From contig OV884011.1 in NCBI GenBank assembly GCA_930367205.1, positions 137,553,437 through 137,617,436 on the forward strand: DNA of 64,000 nt. The letters are read 5' to 3'. The position numbers and the translations under genes were made by a program. The stretch is from Acanthosoma haemorrhoidale (lineage: Eukaryota; Arthropoda; Insecta; Hemiptera; Acanthosomatidae). How positions within the stretch are numbered: the stretch's first letter is position 1; every line of letters begins with the position of its first letter. Below the pieces are notes generated by a model. That model did no database searches, had not been told where the DNA came from, and worked only from the letters and a program-made list of their open reading frames with translations. Below, piece after piece: positions 37,246 to 48,315 of this stretch.

Positions 37246-38300
37246 TCTCTTTACTATTTTCGTCTGCAAGTGGAACTTGGAAAAATGCTTGCTTGAGGTC
37301 AAATTTTGATAGATATCTTGCTTGTCGAAGTCCGTCTAGTAGAGATGTCATGTGGGGCATTGGATACGAATCTTTACAAGTCACTTGATTTACTCTGCGA
37401 AAGTCGATACAAAAACGGTAGCATGATCCTTTCCGTACCATGACCACTGGTGAAGACCATGGAGATTGACAGGGCTCCACCAAGTTCTCCCCCAACATTC
37501 GGTCTAATTCGCTGTACATTGCCTCAAGTACTTTAGGTGAGTAGTGGTAGGATCGTTGCTTGATAGGTTGGGAATCTTTTACATCAATTTTATGACTTAT
37601 ACAGGTTGTTAAACCTGGAGAACTTTCAATGGTAGCCAAACCTTCCTTCACGACCCTTTCCAAAACACTACGTTCCGAAGGACAAAGCATGCCTATACCG
37701 CATAGGCCTGGAGTCTCACCGTCTTTCAATGCAATCTCACGGCAAAAGCGATATCGACGTTTAGGGTCATCGTGAAACCACCAGGTTTCTTCCTGGAAAT
37801 ACGTGCACATATTACAATTCGATAGAAAGTCTAGCCCCAAAATAAAAGAAAACGGAAGCGGGACTAGTACATAGAATTTGGTGTGGAAAGTTCTCTCTTC
37901 TACGGTAATCGGCACAATATATCGCTGATTCACTACATGTTTACTTTCATCAGCGACATAGACCTCGGATTCCGGTACAGACTCTGCGACATACCCCAAT
38001 TGGCTAAAGATTTTCACCCCTTCTGGCCCAACCAAGGATATTGTAGCGCCGGAGTCAAAAAGAGCCAAGTATGTGCGTTCACCACATTGGCCACGTTTCC
38101 CTAATTTCACAGCCACATATAATTGCTTATAGATTTTATGTGACGGTGGTGACGGTACGGTATTTGGTTCGGTAGAAAGAGACATGGTAACTGGGTCAAC
38201 TGAGATTATGGGAATGGGAATGACCCTTACTTCCGATCCCCTTGGTAGTTTTCCTGACATCGAGGACATGTATCGATAGTTACCCCAGGTGTTCCACAGC
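37211..38300 (-). CDS. pol: gypsy pol, 5' part: aspartic protease and RT N-terminal half
   Basis: Open from 38368, but homology starts after gag, so translation probably enters by a -1 shift in the overlap with gag (gag ends at 38227). The protease active site is ALFDSGATISLVG (Asp at residue 105 of the open frame). The RT part has PCQSPWSSPVVMVRKG, RFCIDFRRVNQVT and LSKFDLKQAFFQVPL (first catalytic Asp). It stops soon after KEITAFTF because the following part is in another frame. No canonical slippery heptamer could be named in the gag overlap. Confidence 0.88.
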
Positions 38301-39483
38301 GATAACAAAACTGTTTTCGTGGTAGAGAGCATCGGGAATAAACGTGAGGTCCCCCACAATTCCAACACTTTAGTTTCCGGTCTGTTCGATCTAACTGCTT
38401 TGTAGTCTTAATTTGTAATTTTTGTGCCTCCGAGGAAGTTTTCTCGGTAATATCGGTTGTTGTCTTACTATCGCATGAATCTTCACATTTTATTTGTGAG
38501 ATACTAGATAATCGTTTGCAATTTGGACCGCTGCCGCGCCTAGTGGTGTTCGGAGATCTCGATTTATCTTTAGCTTTTGTGTTTTGTGCTCTGCCCTCAT
38601 GAGCCATCATCTCGAAAACTCTGCACCGATCTGTGACAAAATCAATTAATTCTCGATATGACGGAATTTCTTTGGAGTTGTATCGCTCCTCAAATGCTCT
38701 CCTGGTACCGGGATCTAAATTAGAGAGGGCCATGTGTAATTTAATAAAATCACCCATGTCCTCTATGCCAAGAGCCGATAGAGCAGAAAAGTTATTTTCA
38801 TGCTCCGATAAAAATGTCTGCAAATTGGTAGACGATGAATTATTCAGTGGGACAAAGTCCATTACCTTCTTTATATAAAATCTGGCCAGACGTCTCCTAT
38901 TTTGATATCGTGAAACAAGAGTGTCGTAAGCCAGAGTGTAATTCATTTCATCTAGCGCAAATCCCGAAACAAGAGATAAAGCCTCCTCACGTAAACAACT
39001 ACGTAAGTAATGGAATTTCCTTATGGTAGATAAGGAATTTTCTCTGTGAACCATAGAGTCAAAAAGAGAATAGAAAGCACTCCATTCTTCCAGTTTACCC
39101 GTGAACAATGGAAGATCAATTTTTGGAAGTTCCTGAGGAACAAAGTGGCACGCCTTATGAGCCATGACTGGTTGTAGTTCAGGAGGGCTGCTCGCTTGCA
39201 CCGCTTTATAATAATTACCTTTAGCTGTATCGATTAGTTCCATAAAGGAGATCTGTACTGAAGAAGTGTTTATCTTTTCCTTTGGTCGTTGAACCGTCAC
39301 ATTATAATCCCTAATATTCGACTGTATTTCATCAAAAAGGGCTTCATATTTACTTAACCGTTCATAGAACGGCTTAAAGTTTATTACGGTATCGGCACTT
39401 AACTTTTTAGACCTCTCAAAAATCGACTGCACAGCAGCAAACATATCCTCCCTCTCTAATAATAACCTTTCTGGATCACTCAT
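38227..39483 (-). CDS. gag: gypsy gag polyprotein with Pao-type (DUF1759-like) core and zinc knuckles
   Basis: 418 residues from the ATG at 39483. Residues 1-100 are probably helical. Residues 118-200 (LPKIDLPLFTGKLEEWSAFY, SLSTIRKFHYLRSCL, EALSLVSGFALDEMNYTLAY) match the pattern of the DUF1759 gag domain, which I associate mainly with BEL/Pao elements. The C-terminus carries zinc-binding clusters: CWNCGGPHVYSRC (CX2CX3HX4C) and CYRCGTPGVTIDTCPRC. It is followed in another frame by a gypsy-type pol. The frame is intact and could still make capsid protein. Host-gene origin is excluded by its place between PBS and protease. Confidence 0.9.
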   Translation of the reverse strand: MSDPERLLLEREDMFAAVQSIFERSKKLSADTVINFKPFYERLSKYEALFDEIQSNIRDYNVTVQRPKEKINTSSVQISFMELIDTAKGNYYKAVQASSPPELQPVMAHKACHFVPQELPKIDLPLFTGKLEEWSAFYSLFDSMVHRENSLSTIRKFHYLRSCLREEALSLVSGFALDEMNYTLAYDTLVSRYQNRRRLARFYIKKVMDFVPLNNSSSTNLQTFLSEHENNFSALSALGIEDMGDFIKLHMALSNLDPGTRRAFEERYNSKEIPSYRELIDFVTDRCRVFEMMAHEGRAQNTKAKDKSRSPNTTRRGSGPNCKRLSSISQIKCEDSCDSKTTTDITEKTSSEAQKLQIKTTKQLDRTDRKLKCWNCGGPHVYSRCSLPRKQFCYRCGTPGVTIDTCPRCQENYQGDRK

Positions 39484-39659
39484 GACGATAATTAATTACG
39501 TTATTCCTCTTGTAATGGTAATCAGCAGAAACAAACATGAACAGTATTCTATTCTAAGTACTTATCATTCGTACTAATTAATTATTATTTCTGTAGAAAT
39601 ATGATCTAAATAAAAGTAATTTTTAGCAATGAATTACGTACGTTATCAATCTTCAATAT

Positions 39660-39678
39660 GTCCGAGTTCGGGGCGCCA
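39660..39678 (-). other. Primer-binding site of the gypsy element
   Basis: Four bases after the 5' LTR end the minus strand reads TGGCGCCCCGAACTCGGAC. TGG start, length and place are those of a tRNA primer site. The first bases resemble tRNA-Lys-type sites, but the exact tRNA cannot be named without the host tRNA set. Confidence 0.75.
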
Positions 39679-39682
39679 TTTA

Positions 39683-39970
39683 TGTACTGTAGTATTTTAG
39701 GTTAGGTTCAGGGTAATAAAATTTAACGATATTGACATCCACTGCTAAGGAACACTTCTTTATTTAGTTTTAACAGAAACAAAATACAACACTATAAAAA
39801 CTGAGGGAGAGATTTTTCTCAAGTCCTTCTATCTCCACACTCGGCACTTGACTATCTACAACAAACACAATCTCACACACAAGCTTCAGTTAATACCTTA
39901 ATCCGTTAAGGTTAAGTTAATTCGTCAGCACTGGACGGACGAAACCTCAGCGATCAATAAGGCCGTTACA
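39683..39970 (-). repeat. 5' LTR of the gypsy element
   Basis: 288 bp, partner of 34707-34994. Followed by GTAC, the right target-site duplication, and then by the resumed LINE repeat. Confidence 0.95.
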
Positions 39971-40092
39971 GTACCGATGGTACCGGACATATAACGTGTG
40001 AAATGTGAATATATTCACCTGAGAATCTAGAGAGAATGAGAAATAATAATTTTGTCATTTTTAAGGGGATTGGGAGAAAAAAAACAAAAAAA
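39971..40092 (+). repeat. LINE 3'-end copy A, second part
   Basis: GTACCGATGGTACCGGACAT, CACCTGAGAATCTAGAGAGA, TTTTTAAGGGGATTGGGAG and an A-rich tail match copy B at 40857-40980 (GTACCGATGCTACAGGACAT, TTTTTAAGGGGATTAGGGG, A-rich). Confidence 0.8.
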
Positions 40093-40991
40093 CATTTGCC
40101 AGAATCAGTGACAGGCTGGGCAAGTTAAACATTAGTGTGAACGCCAGGAAGACCGACTACGTAATCTTCTCTTACCAAAAGGGCAAAAAAGCTTTGCCAA
40201 AATCATATAGTATAGGAGGACAAGAGAACTCGCCAGTTTTCTCATTCTACTATCTGCTTATAAAAATGTAAGGCATCTCCATTTATCTAATCATTTTTGT
40301 AGTAAACTAAAAACAGTACGACAAAGGTTTTACCGCCTTTCGCACTTGCTAACTTCACCCAATCTGTCGCTGCGTCTCAAACTGATGACATATAAATGTA
40401 TCCTCCGGCCAGCTCTGCTGTACTGTGCCCCGCTATTTACCCACTTCACTGACGCTACAGCCACAAGTCTCCAACGTTTCCAGAATGGGATCATGCGAAA
40501 AGTGGTCCGACATACCTCTTTCGAGAGGTTAAAGAACGCCGACCTGCACCCGTTGCTTGATGTGCCGTCGGTGGATGAGTTCCTCAAGTTTTTCAACTCG
40601 TTGCAGCACCTTACAAATCCAGTGTTTAACAAAATGACCCCACCAACCCTCCTGAATCGATGGAAACAGACTGTCGGGGAAACATTAGGTTAAGAATTAG
40701 TATGTACGTTAATTTTTAAGTTTTTTTGTTTGATCAAAAAGGTGAGCCCCATCACCTTATAGAGTCCTAAAAGAAGTCAAGTACATTATGTATCATTTTA
40801 CTTGTATTAATTATATAATTTCAGAACTTATAACAGAATTCAGACCTTGTATAGAATGTACCGATGCTACAGGACATATAAAATGTAATATGTGAATAGA
40901 TTCGCCTGAGAATCTATAGTAAATAATAATATGGCCATTTTTAAGGGGATTAGGGGAAAAAAAAAGAAAAGAAAAAAAAGCATTTGGCAGA
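40093..40991 (+). mobile_element. 5'-truncated LINE insertion (copy B) with target-site duplication
   Basis: CATTTGCCAGA (40093-40103) before the ORF remnant and CATTTGGCAGA (40981-40991) after the A-rich tail form an 11-bp duplication with one mismatch. Inside are the RT remnant, the 3' UTR from about 40693 (AAAAGGTGAGCCCCATCACC, AACAGAATTCAGACC, GTACCGATGC) and a tail of A and G. It lies directly downstream of the A-rich tail of copy A. Confidence 0.7.
40104..40692 (+). pseudogene. jockey-like LINE reverse transcriptase C-terminal remnant
   Basis: First segment: RISDRLGKLNISVNARKTDY then VIFSYQKGKKALP, the post-YADD region (L.KLNI...KT..VIF). After a frame change, a segment open to the stop at 40690-40692 carries KLKTVRQRFYRLSHLLTSPN, LRLKLMTYKCILRPALLYCA and SLQRFQNGIMRKVV, then LHPLLDVPSVDEFLKFF, the usual RT C-terminus of jockey-clade LINEs. 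It lacks the N-terminal RT, the endonuclease and ORF1. It is followed by its own 3' UTR and A-rich tail (to 40980), as expected for a 5'-truncated insertion. Confidence 0.85.
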
Positions 40992-41021
40992 CTCTCGAAA
41001 CCTGGTATCTGAAGAACACTG

Positions 41022-41582
<561 letters not shown>

Positions 41583-41583
<1 letters not shown>

Positions 41584-42121
41584 TATCTCATTCCGTTTGC
41601 TCTGGACACTCCTTCCACATGATCCAGGCATTGTTTTCTTGGGCGTCCTCCAGGTCTATTATAGTTCTTCGTGATGTTGTTCATCATCAAGTGTTTTGGG
41701 TATTTATCAAGTCGTGGAATACCGCTCTCAGATTCACTAACGCCAGTCTTCTTATGGAAGGCAATCAAAAACTGTAGCACCCTGGGATTAGTCACGTCGG
41801 ACCAGTGCTTTGTGCTACAGAAATCAAAATAGAGATCATCCGGCAAACAAAGTACAACTAAGGTCAAACTGACTAGGTGTTGTAAAGAAAGAGTGGAAAG
41901 AGGGTAGATAACTTAGCAGAGACGTAGCGTAGATAGCAACTCTGCACTGACTCTTCCTTCTGAAACAGCATTCTGGAGCTAGCCAAATCATAAACAAGGA
42001 CATACTTTAGATGGCTACGGATATGATATCTGTAGACTGTACGCAGGTTTTCCAACCGGTGTCCGGTGAGCCTGATGGATGTGTGTACCTCAAGGTTGTC
42101 ACCATCTGCTAGGCTACCCAT
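41583..42121 (-). pseudogene. Mobile-element debris, LINE-like C-terminal motif
   Basis: The minus strand has two adjoining open frames (41873-42121 and 41583-41867). The second contains YNRPGGRPRKQCLDHVEGV, like the basic 'RP.GRPR..W.D.VE' motif near the C-terminus of many LINE proteins. The rest is not recognisable. It lies between two CT-bounded blocks and may have been carried with them. Confidence 0.35.
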
Positions 42122-42925
<804 letters not shown>

Positions 42926-43735
42926 GCACTGGAGCTTGCTGCTCTACTCAAACCATGGCTTTCTTATTCAACTACCTCCAGAGGTCCAGATCTCTCTTTC
43001 CTTGCTATGTTTAAGTCCGGCGCTGAAAGACCCTAGGGATTCTCGGCCTTCGTCTCGCTAAAACTAGCACCTCATTGGAAGAGATCTCTTCCTTGCAGAC
43101 GACAATCACCGGGGCCCTACAAACTGTGCCTAGTAGTGTCTCCCCCAGTGATCCAGTCTGTCTTTCTCCGGTTCACACTCGCCTTTGGGGTCCGGACGGT
43201 TTTGCCTACCCTTAGATGCCCAGTGTGAATTAGTGGTCATTCCAAGACTACATAAACTACCTATAATACCTACTCTATCCTCTTCTCCTGAACATAGTGC
43301 ACTGTCGGGGAACACCTTCTAAGATCTTATGGAGTCAGATCAATACGAATAAAGCTGCCCCCCGACTAGGCCAATCGGGGACAATTACACGAAAATGTTT
43401 TTGGTATGGAATTACACAAATTATCGTGACATGTGATAATACACGCAATATTATAATATATAATTTAAACTGTAAAACAAACTCTGTAAATAATGGTCCA
43501 TGTAAATAAAGAGCAAACTGAGACTCGCTCCCAGGCCACTGCTAGGAGCGCCTGGTCAGGCTACCAGTTTTTATTGGCCGAAATAAATAGCTTTTTTATT
43601 GGCTGCCGTCTGGCTATATATATATATTCCTGATTCTGGGCTGATCAAGCATTTAGTTCTAGTCGAGCCTCGGGACTGGTTCTTGCAGTTGCACTTATGT
43701 AACGAAATATTATAACCTTGGTCCTATGTTTAATT
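42926..43735 (+). mobile_element. Possible LTR fragment related to the 45-kb family
   Basis: CCTGAACATAGTGCACTGTCGGGGAACAC...TATGGAGTCAGATCAATACG parallels the LTR at 45722-45780 (CCTGAACACAGTGTCTTGTC, TATGGAGTCAGATATTAACG). There is a TATA-like stretch near 43613-43626 and AATAAA at 43336 and 43505. Borders and orientation of the ends could not be fixed, so this is a degraded or distantly related LTR. Confidence 0.45.
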
Positions 43736-43769
43736 TTATTACTACCACTCCGTCTTTGAAACCATCCTC

Positions 43770-43998
43770 AACATAAGTCTTTCCAAGCCTCCTATCCCCC
43801 ACACCTTGGTTGGCTGAGGAAATTAAAGAATTAATGAGACGCCGTAACGCAGCAAGGAGAGAGTTCATCCACACCAGGCACCGGGAAGATGAATCCCTAT
43901 TTAAAAACCTTCGCAACTTTACTCAGTCTAAAATCTGCCTTGAACGGTTAAAGTTTTTCCACGAGCAGTTATCTTCTTCAGCGACTCCCAGCTTGTGA
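43770..43998 (+). pseudogene. LINE ORF2 fragment between endonuclease and RT
   Basis: The frame contains WLAEEIKELMRRRNAARREF, then RHREDESLFKNLRNFTQSKI. This has the 'PW...EI...RRRD.A...F..T....W..YK.LRN' pattern that joins the APE endonuclease to RT in jockey/R1-like LINEs. Nothing of the RT follows, and an in-frame stop comes after 229 bases. Confidence 0.65.
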
Positions 43999-45007
43999 AT
44001 GAAATGGATTTTTTTTGTCAGCTATTTTGTTCCTTTTTATTCTTAGGTGTCTATGTCCATGAAAATTTTCCTAAAGAGATAAGAGAAACTGTCAACAAGT
44101 ATAAGGCTCCAAAAACCAAAAGAGAATGGAAAACTTATAGTTCTAAAGCATGATAAACTTAGAATACAAAATGACATTCAACCACCTAAAACTGAAAAAA
44201 AATTCTACATTAAAATATTAATTACTTATTAGTCCATAAACAGCAAACGCCAATGACCCGATAATACAGACCGAACTCGAAATTAGCGAGCATACATGAA
44301 CAATATATGACTTGTGGATCACGATTCATGAATGTTTAAACACTATTCGTTGCGTTGTCTCTACCATTAATATTTATAATAAAAATAATATCAATAATTA
44401 AATATAAATATTTTATTTTAATAACTTCAAAACAAGAAAAGTAATCATATATGAGCCAAAGAGGATTGAACAACCAAAGAGGTCAAGAGATCAAGATGGC
44501 AGCAAAAAGGTACTAAGAAAAAGACCGAGGCCACAAGGTCACTCTTGCACGGACCTGACTAAGAAGACGAAAGAAGAGGCCGGCGTGACAACAAAGGAAG
44601 ACGATCCGGACCACGCTATGCACCAGAAAAAGGAAGAACGCACCAAAGGACACAACATAAAAGAAACACTGGCCAGTCGCGGTTAGTTATAAGGTACAAT
44701 TTTAAGTTAGTTTTAATAATGTTATTTTATTCAATTTTTAAACCAATTTGTGTAATAAACAATTATTCCTTTTGACAGAATTATCCTATTTATATTAACA
44801 GAACCTTAAGATAAAGTAAAAGTTAAATATAATAATATAATTAATAATAAAAATAAAATATAAATTATATAAAAAAATCTATAATTAAAATATATGATAA
44901 TAAATCTTTTAATAATATATAGGATGAAAAACTATATGGGGTATGTTTCGATTTTGAGTCAGGTCATTGGGTAACATAGTGACGTTTTTGTGGTCTATAT
45001 TGGTTTT
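43999..45007. other. Intergenic, AT-rich
   Basis: No gene or repeat recognised. 44510-44680 is purine-rich on the plus strand. Confidence 0.5.
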
Positions 45008-45012
45008 AATGT

Positions 45013-45902
45013 TGTAGCGACTGCTAACTATATATGTAAATTACCCTACACTCTGGTTCATAATGTATTATAATAGAAAATGTAAATCTGTATAAACTTC
45101 TGGTAATAAATCAGAGAGAGGTCGGAAGTCGTAAAAAAGTCACACAGGATCGAGGGTGCGGCACGTAGTAGGAACAGGTAGACATACGTACTCCGACAGA
45201 CGGTAATAAATCATAGAAAGGTCGGAAGTTATAGACAAGTAACTAAAAGGGAGTGACTACCTGGGTATCGTAAAACTTACTCCGGGCAATTACCTAGCCT
45301 TCCACGAGGGAGGGGGTTATCATATTTATATCAGTAAATTTCACTCTTCAGCCCAGTCAGTCCCTCAGTCTTCATAGCGCACGACTTATCACTAACCCCA
45401 GGGCACCTGGCCCTGGTGGGCTACTCTGTTTTCCTTAGTCTTCCGAGCCACACGACTGGTAAATTGACACCAGGGGCACTTGGCCCCTGGTCGGCCCACT
45501 CTTCATTCTTTTCTAGTTTCGACATACCGATAGCCGCTACCACCGTCGCGATACGCCTACTCAGCCTTCCGCTAATCTACTCTCGCTAGGCCGACCTCTA
45601 CGACGGCACTTTGCCCCACAGCCTATAACAGACCTCTGACGACTTGTACTTATTACGCTGCCGATCTCTCGCCCAAACACTGAAAACTGGTCTTATTCTT
45701 TATGAACCTCTGAACCTCATCCTGAACACAGTGTCTTGTCGGGACACATTCCTAATCATATATGGAGTCAGATATTAACGCCTACATGGAACATGGTCCA
45801 TGTTATTAACTACAGCAATCCGACAATTGTTGACCTCCAACAATTGTTCACCTTTTCCGACAATTGTTCACCTCCGACAATTGTTCAACCAAATACCCGA
45901 CA
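45013..45902 (+). repeat. 5' LTR of the non-autonomous element
   Basis: Runs from TGTAGCGACTGCTAACTATA to AACCAAATACCCGACA. It contains two related direct repeats (GGTAATAAATCAGAGAGAGG / GGTAATAAATCATAGAAAGG, each followed by TCGGAAG) and two palindrome-like GC-rich boxes (CCAGGGCACCTGGCCCTGG; CCAGGGGCACTTGGCCCCTGG split as CCAGGGGCAC / TTGGCCCCTGG). Confidence 0.93.
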
Positions 45903-46085
45903 TCTGGTGACCCTCGACGTGCACAACCAATATCCCGACATCTGGTGACCACGACGTGCACAAGAAGCTTACCCGACATCTGGTAACCTTCGACGTGAAT
46001 GAGAAGCTCAACATGATCAAGACACCGCGACAATTGGTGAACTTGATGTGAACGAGAAATCCGACAACTGGTGAACCCGCCGCGA
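45820..46085 (+). repeat. Array of CCGACA-type units across the LTR/leader border
   Basis: In the LTR end: four units of the form CCGACAATTGTTCACCT. In the leader: CCCGACATCTGGTGACC (three, each followed by a form of CGACGTG), CCGCGACAATTGGTGAAC and CCGACAACTGGTGAACC. Leader units begin like a primer-binding site (TGGTGACC) and the first lies two bases after the LTR. So one short motif appears to have been multiplied on both sides of the border. Confidence 0.8.
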
Positions 46086-47410
46086 GAAACCGCCGTGATC
46101 TCAGAAGAAACCTTTTCTTACGATGGCCAACTCACCAGCTCCGTCCGACGAAGCATGCTGTACAACCGTACACGCCAACTCTCGGACGTGCATACCACCA
46201 GAGTTCACGAAGAAGACCCAATTCTAGCACACCGAACGAAATTCAAATCAACGTCACGGTTAATTTTCCCCGTAAGCTACCGTCAAATTTAATAGCCGAC
46301 CAGTATTTTCGAAAATCCGAGTAAACCTAATCGCTACCACTTCACGAAGCAAGACATCCGGTGACTCCTCAACAACAATTCGCCAACGCAGGAAGACACA
46401 ATACATCCACTTGGACTTCTGGGACCGTTGCCACCGCCTGCGAGGATGCGATAAAACTCACTAAGATCGACTGACTTTAGATGGCCAGAGCCGTCGAACC
46501 TCGGCGTCATAGAAGCTACACCGTAGCTGTCGCATTCTAAAAACTGGCTGGTTAACGACCGTAAAAGACTATCATCTCTTCGAAGTGCCTCGAGTTCATC
46601 CACTAGCTCGAACCTGCCCGGACGCCTGCTAATCGACTTCGACAGGACACACGAAACCCCGGGGAACTACTCACTGCATAGAGACGACCCGCGACACCCG
46701 GGAGATGATACAACGACAAGACGCGGAAATCAACTCAAGACGAATCGACACCTGACCGAACAACCCTGCGAACGAGTACATCCGGATGGGCGCTACAACT
46801 GGGGGAGCCGGAAACGCGCCTGCCGCAGCCACATCGCTACCCCGGGTCTACAAGCCACCACTATGCATCTGCACGAGAAGTTGGAACACGACGGTAAATA
46901 TAAAGTAAACTCACTGATCAAATATAAATTAATTTTTCTTTTCTCTGTTGTAGGTTGTTTCGAAAGATACGCTATAATAATTTTTATTAAGACCGAAAGT
47001 TCGCACTTGCGCATATGTTTTTTTTGTTTTTCTCGTCGTAAATGTTAACAGCAATCAATAGACCACAACAATTGTAAAATAATGTCAGTCAAACGTGTAC
47101 GTAAATATGTGTATCTTAATACTTTTAACTGTTTGTAATTGTTACATTGTAATGAGCTAACTTGGTATTTAATCAAGTAAAATATTAATTCTTTTATTGT
47201 CAACCATGTGAAAGATAATTGTTTTTTGTAGTATAACATATATTTAATTGTTTATTAATAATAATTGTTCGACAAATAATTTCCTATATACACACAAGTG
47301 TAAGCATTTAAGAAAGATTGATAAAAATCTGTTTGTATCATGTACGTATTATGTAATGTAAGTCAATGTAAACAAAAAACTGTCAATAATTACCGAGTGT
47401 AGGGCAATTT
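46086..47410 (+). other. Non-coding internal region of the LTR element
   Basis: The first half (to about 46860) is GC-rich, the second AT-rich. No gag zinc knuckle, DSG protease, FLDD/YVDD or integrase motif was seen in any frame I followed. Confidence 0.7.
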
Positions 47411-47420
47411 GGGGGAGCTC
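47411..47420 (+). other. Polypurine tract of the non-autonomous element
   Basis: GGGGGAGCTC directly before the 3' LTR start TGTAGCGACT. Confidence 0.7.
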
Positions 47421-48310
47421 TGTAGCGACTGCTAACTATATATGTAAATTACCCTACACTCTGGTTCATAATGTATTATAATAGAAAATGTAAATCTGTA
47501 TAAACTTCTGGTAATAAATCAGAGAGAGGTCGGAAGTCGTAAAAAAGTCACACAGGATCGAGGGTGCGGCACGTAGTAGGAACAGGTAGACATACGTACT
47601 CCGACAGACGGTAATAAATCATAGAAAGGTCGGAAGTTATAGACAAGTAACTAAAAGGGAGTGACTACCTGGGTATCGTAAAACTTACTCCGGGCAATTA
47701 CCTAGCCTTCCACGAGGGAGGGGGTTATCATATTTATATCAGTAAATTTCACTCTTCAGCCCAGTCAGTCCCTCAGTCTTCATAGCGCACGACTTATCAC
47801 TAACCCCAGGGCACCTGGCCCTGGTGGGCTACTCTGTTTTCCTTAGTCTTCCGAGCCACACGACTGGTAAATTGACACCAGGGGCACTTGGCCCCTGGTC
47901 GGCCCACTCTTCATTCTTTTCTAGTTTCGACATACCGATAGCCGCTACCACCGTCGCGATACGCCTACTCAGCCTTCCGCTAATCTACTCTCGCTAGGCC
48001 GACCTCTACGACGGCACTTTGCCCCACAGCCTATAACAGACCTCTGACGACTTGTACTTATTACGCTGCCGATCTCTCGCCCAAACACTGAAAACTGGTC
48101 TTATTCTTTATGAACCTCTGAACCTCATCCTGAACACAGTGTCTTGTCGGGACACATTCCTAATCATATATGGAGTCAGATATTAACGCCTACATGGAAC
48201 ATGGTCCATGTTATTAACTACAGCAATCCGACAATTGTTGACCTCCAACAATTGTTCACCTTTTCCGACAATTGTTCACCTCCGACAATTGTTCAACCAA
48301 ATACCCGACA
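47421..48310 (+). repeat. 3' LTR of the non-autonomous element
   Basis: 890 bp; no difference from 45013-45902 was seen on reading the two side by side. It is followed by AATGT. Confidence 0.93.
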
Positions 48311-48315
48311 AATGT

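Larger units (their letters stand above)
34707..39970 (-). mobile_element. Ty3/gypsy LTR retrotransposon, full structure, recent insertion
   Basis: 5264-bp element transcribed on the minus strand, with LTRs at both ends (TG...CA, 288 bp each), primer-binding site, gag, protease, RT, RNase H, integrase and polypurine tract in gypsy order. Flanked by the 4-bp duplication GTAC (34703-34706 and 39971-39974). The LTRs differ at only two positions that I see, so insertion is recent. Copies B and C of the host repeat show the uninterrupted site. pol carries a frameshifting lesion near 37215-37235, so this copy probably cannot transpose by itself. No env frame is present. Confidence 0.95.
45013..48310 (+). 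mobile_element. Non-autonomous LTR retrotransposon (large LTRs, no ORFs)
   Basis: 3298 bp: 5' LTR 45013-45902, internal region 45903-47420, 3' LTR 47421-48310. Flanked by the 5-bp duplication AATGT (45008-45012 and 48311-48315). LTR ends are TG...CA. The LTRs are 890 bp each and appear identical. The internal 1518 bp holds only frames under 90 codons without gag or pol motifs. Orientation is given by GGGGGAGCTC just before the 3' LTR. It is of the LARD/TRIM kind and must have been mobilised by enzymes of another element, probably a BEL/Pao or gypsy partner. Confidence 0.93.

Noticed and set aside
45736..46603. Short frames in the 5' LTR, leader and internal region of the 45-kb element
   Set aside because: No gag or pol motif; the same LTR-internal frame recurs in the 3' LTR because the LTRs are copies.
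45013..48310. Segmental duplication or assembly duplication as explanation of the 890-bp direct repeats
   Set aside because: The TG/CA ends, 5-bp target duplication, polypurine tract and an independent solo LTR with its own target duplication fit an LTR element better.
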